34,738 nucleotides of DNA from an uncultured Eubacteriales bacterium (GTDB taxonomy: Bacteria > Bacillota > Clostridia > Lachnospirales > Lachnospiraceae), in the NCBI GenBank assembly GCA_949292795.1, contig CASFBR010000068.1, positions 1 to 34,738 of the forward strand, in the 5' to 3' direction. The notes under the pieces were generated by a model. The model was not told where the DNA came from and did not search any database. It worked only from the letters and a program-made list of their open reading frames with translations. Shown in pieces: positions 33,336 to 34,738 of this stretch. The stretch's first letter is position 1. Every line of letters starts with the position of its first letter. The position numbers and the translations under genes were made by a program.

Positions 33336-34560
33336 ATTTTGCCATAACGATACGTCTGAAGTTTTTCTTTCCGCGCTTAACGATCATTCCATCGCCATCT
33401 AACTGGTCGCCGGCATATTCCATTTTAAAATCAGTACCCTTCTCTCCGTCCACAGATACACCGCCCTGCTCCACAGCCCGGCGGCCTTCGGAACGGGAGG
33501 ACACAAGACCGGATTTTACAAGGATGGAAACAATATCGATCTTCCCATCGGTCAGATCATCCCCGCTCAGCGTCGTTGTGGGCATCTGCGCGGCATTTCC
33601 CGAGGAAAACAACGCTCTTGCGCTTTCCATTGCCTTATTGGCTTCTTCCTCGCCGTGAACAAGCTTTGTCAGTTCAAACGCCAGTATTTCCTTCGCTTTG
33701 TTGAGCTGGCTGCCTTCCCAGTGATCCATCTCATCAATCTGTTCCAGCGGCAGGAAGGTCAGCATACGGATACAGCGCAAAACATCCGCATCGCCCACAT
33801 TTCTCCAGTATTGATAAAACTCAAACGGTGATGTCTTGTTCGGGTCAAGCCATACTGCGCCCTTCTGGGTTTTCCCCATTTTTTTGCCCTCGGAATTTAA
33901 AAGCAGGGTAATGGTCATGGCATAGGCATCTTTTCCAAGCTTTCTGCGGATCAGCTCCGTACCGCCAAGCATGTTGCTCCACTGGTCGTCGCCGCCGAAC
34001 TGCATGTTGCAGCCATATTTCTGGAACAGCATATAAAAGTCATAGCTTTGCATAATCATATAGTTAAATTCCAGGAAGCTTAAGCCTTTTTCCATGCGCT
34101 GCTTATAGCACTCGGCCGTAAGCATACGGTTGACGCTGAAATGCGGTCCGACTTCTCTTAAAAGCTCGACATAGTTTAAGCCAAGAAGCCAGTCTGCATT
34201 GTTGACCATCAGTGCCTTTCCGTCGGAAAAGTCAATAAACTTGCTCATCTGTTTCTTGAAGCATTCACAGTTATGCTCGATGATCTCCGGCGTCATCATT
34301 GAACGCATATCGGTACGGCCCGATGGGTCGCCAATATAGCCGGTACCGCCGCCGATCAGGGCAATGGGCTTATTGCCCGCCATCTGAAGGCGCTTCATCA
34401 GACACAGCGCCATGAAATGACCGACATGAAGGCTGTCCGCAGTGGGGTCAAAGCCAATATAAAAAGTAGCTTTTCCGTTATTGACAAGTTCACGGATTTC
34501 CTCTTCATCTGTAAGCTGAGCTAAAAGCCCTCTGGCCTTTAATTCCTCAAAAATTTGCAT
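33334..34560 (-). CDS. tyrS: Tyrosyl-tRNA synthetase
   Basis: Charges tRNA-Tyr with tyrosine in the cytoplasm. The 408-residue protein has the class I HIGH-type motif HVGH (45-48), [12 protein letters not shown], the tyrosine pocket region [11 protein letters not shown], and the KMSKS-type motif KKMGKTQ near residue 230. The C-terminal 70 residues form an S4 RNA-binding domain ([21 protein letters not shown]). ATG 34560 follows AGGAGG by eight bases; an in-frame ATG 15 codons upstream is unsupported. The upstream 178 bases contain repeats and no recognisable T-box antiterminator (no TGGnACCGCG), though the leader may continue beyond the window. Confidence 0.97.
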   Translation of the reverse strand: MQIFEELKARGLLAQLTDEEEIRELVNNGKATFYIGFDPTADSLHVGHFMALCLMKRLQMAGNKPIALIGGGTGYIGDPSGRTDMRSMMTPEIIEHNCECFKKQMSKFIDFSDGKALMVNNADWLLGLNYVELLREVGPHFSVNRMLTAECYKQRMEKGLSFLEFNYMIMQSYDFYMLFQKYGCNMQFGGDDQWSNMLGGTELIRRKLGKDAYAMTITLLLNSEGKKMGKTQKGAVWLDPNKTSPFEFYQYWRNVGDADVLRCIRMLTFLPLEQIDEMDHWEGSQLNKAKEILAFELTKLVHGEEEANKAMESARALFSSGNAAQMPTTTLSGDDLTDGKIDIVSILVKSGLVSSRSEGRRAVEQGGVSVDGEKGTDFKMEYAGDQLDGDGMIVKRGKKNFRRIVMAK

Positions 34561-34604
34561 TTTCCTTACCTCCTGAAAAAATTTTCTTTCCAAATAACAC
34601 CGCA

Positions 34605-34738
34605 TTACCTGCTCTAGCTTCGCCCCATAAGGGGCTCGCTTTCGCTAAGTGCCTGTATGGGAATACACCGCTCCTCTAACCTCGCTTCGCGCTCGCTAAG
34701 GGTCGCGGTGTGCGTTCGCACTAACCTCAAGCTTCGCC
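34605..34738. repeat. GCGAAGC/GCTTCGC repeat block upstream of tyrS
   Basis: CTAACCTCGCTTCGCGCTCG and variants recur three times (GCTTCGCC at 34617-34624, CGCTTCGCG near 34681-34690, GCTTCGCC at 34731-34738), with GCGGTGT/ACACCGC arms around 34667-34712 and CCCC-ATAA-GGGG at 34623-34634. No gene. It runs off the window. Confidence 0.6.

Noticed and set aside
34561-34738. T-box riboswitch for tyrS
   Set aside because: No conserved T-box or specifier-loop sequence seen in the available 178 bases.

Overview
The window looks like chromosome from an anaerobic, spore-forming, low- to mid-GC Firmicute, most likely a gut-type member of Lachnospiraceae/Clostridia. Pointers are a SpoIIM-like gene beside xerD, a Rex repressor, the nnr-alr-mazF order related to the Bacillus alr region, oxygen-sensitive enzymes (molybdo/tungsto-oxidoreductase, radical SAM, Fe-S type PurF) and strong AGGAGG-type ribosome binding sites. 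This assignment is inferred from gene content only.

Layout. 1-1110 (-): start of a D-Ala-D-Ala carboxypeptidase whose 3' end lies outside the window. 1503-3245 (-): pyruvate kinase with a C-terminal phospho-His-like domain. 3621-4652 (+): DAHP synthase with a near-consensus promoter. 4746-7467 (+): a two-subunit, apparently cytoplasmic molybdopterin oxidoreductase. 7575-13196 (-): a three-gene cassette of Ser/Thr kinase with leucine-rich-repeat ectodomain, double-FHA ABC ATPase and ABC-2 permease. 13487-17046 (-): xerD, spoIIM-like, yebC, mazF. 17190-20733 (-): alr, nnr, rex. 21081-23033 (+): ABC-F ATPase. 23119-25073 (-): overlapping acyltransferase and glycosyltransferase genes. 25296-28285 (+): purF and asnB. 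28364-31396: a TetR regulator convergent with a radical SAM enzyme and an adjacent catalytically dead paralogue. 31645-32955 (-): membrane-anchored PrsA/SurA-like foldase. 33334-34560 (-): tyrS.

Functional themes. Cell envelope and sporulation (dacF, alr, spoIIM-like, glycosyltransferase/acyltransferase, foldase), redox control (rex, nnr) and amino acid/nucleotide metabolism (DAHP synthase, purF, asnB, pyk) dominate. The two most unusual items are the LRR-kinase/FHA-ABC cassette, which reads as a complete signal-in/transport-out module, and the radical SAM enzyme paired with a cysteine-less paralogue.

Non-coding structure is rich. Intrinsic terminators end most transcription units; three intergenic sites and one coding 3' end share a short arm, GGCTGAAYNGTTAC. 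A 15-bp inverted-repeat-bounded element of about 164 bp sits between tyrS and the foldase gene. Five envelope-associated genes carry in-frame minisatellites of 33, 36 or 42 bp in linkers or tails. No tRNA, rRNA, CRISPR array, insertion sequence with transposase, or prophage was seen.
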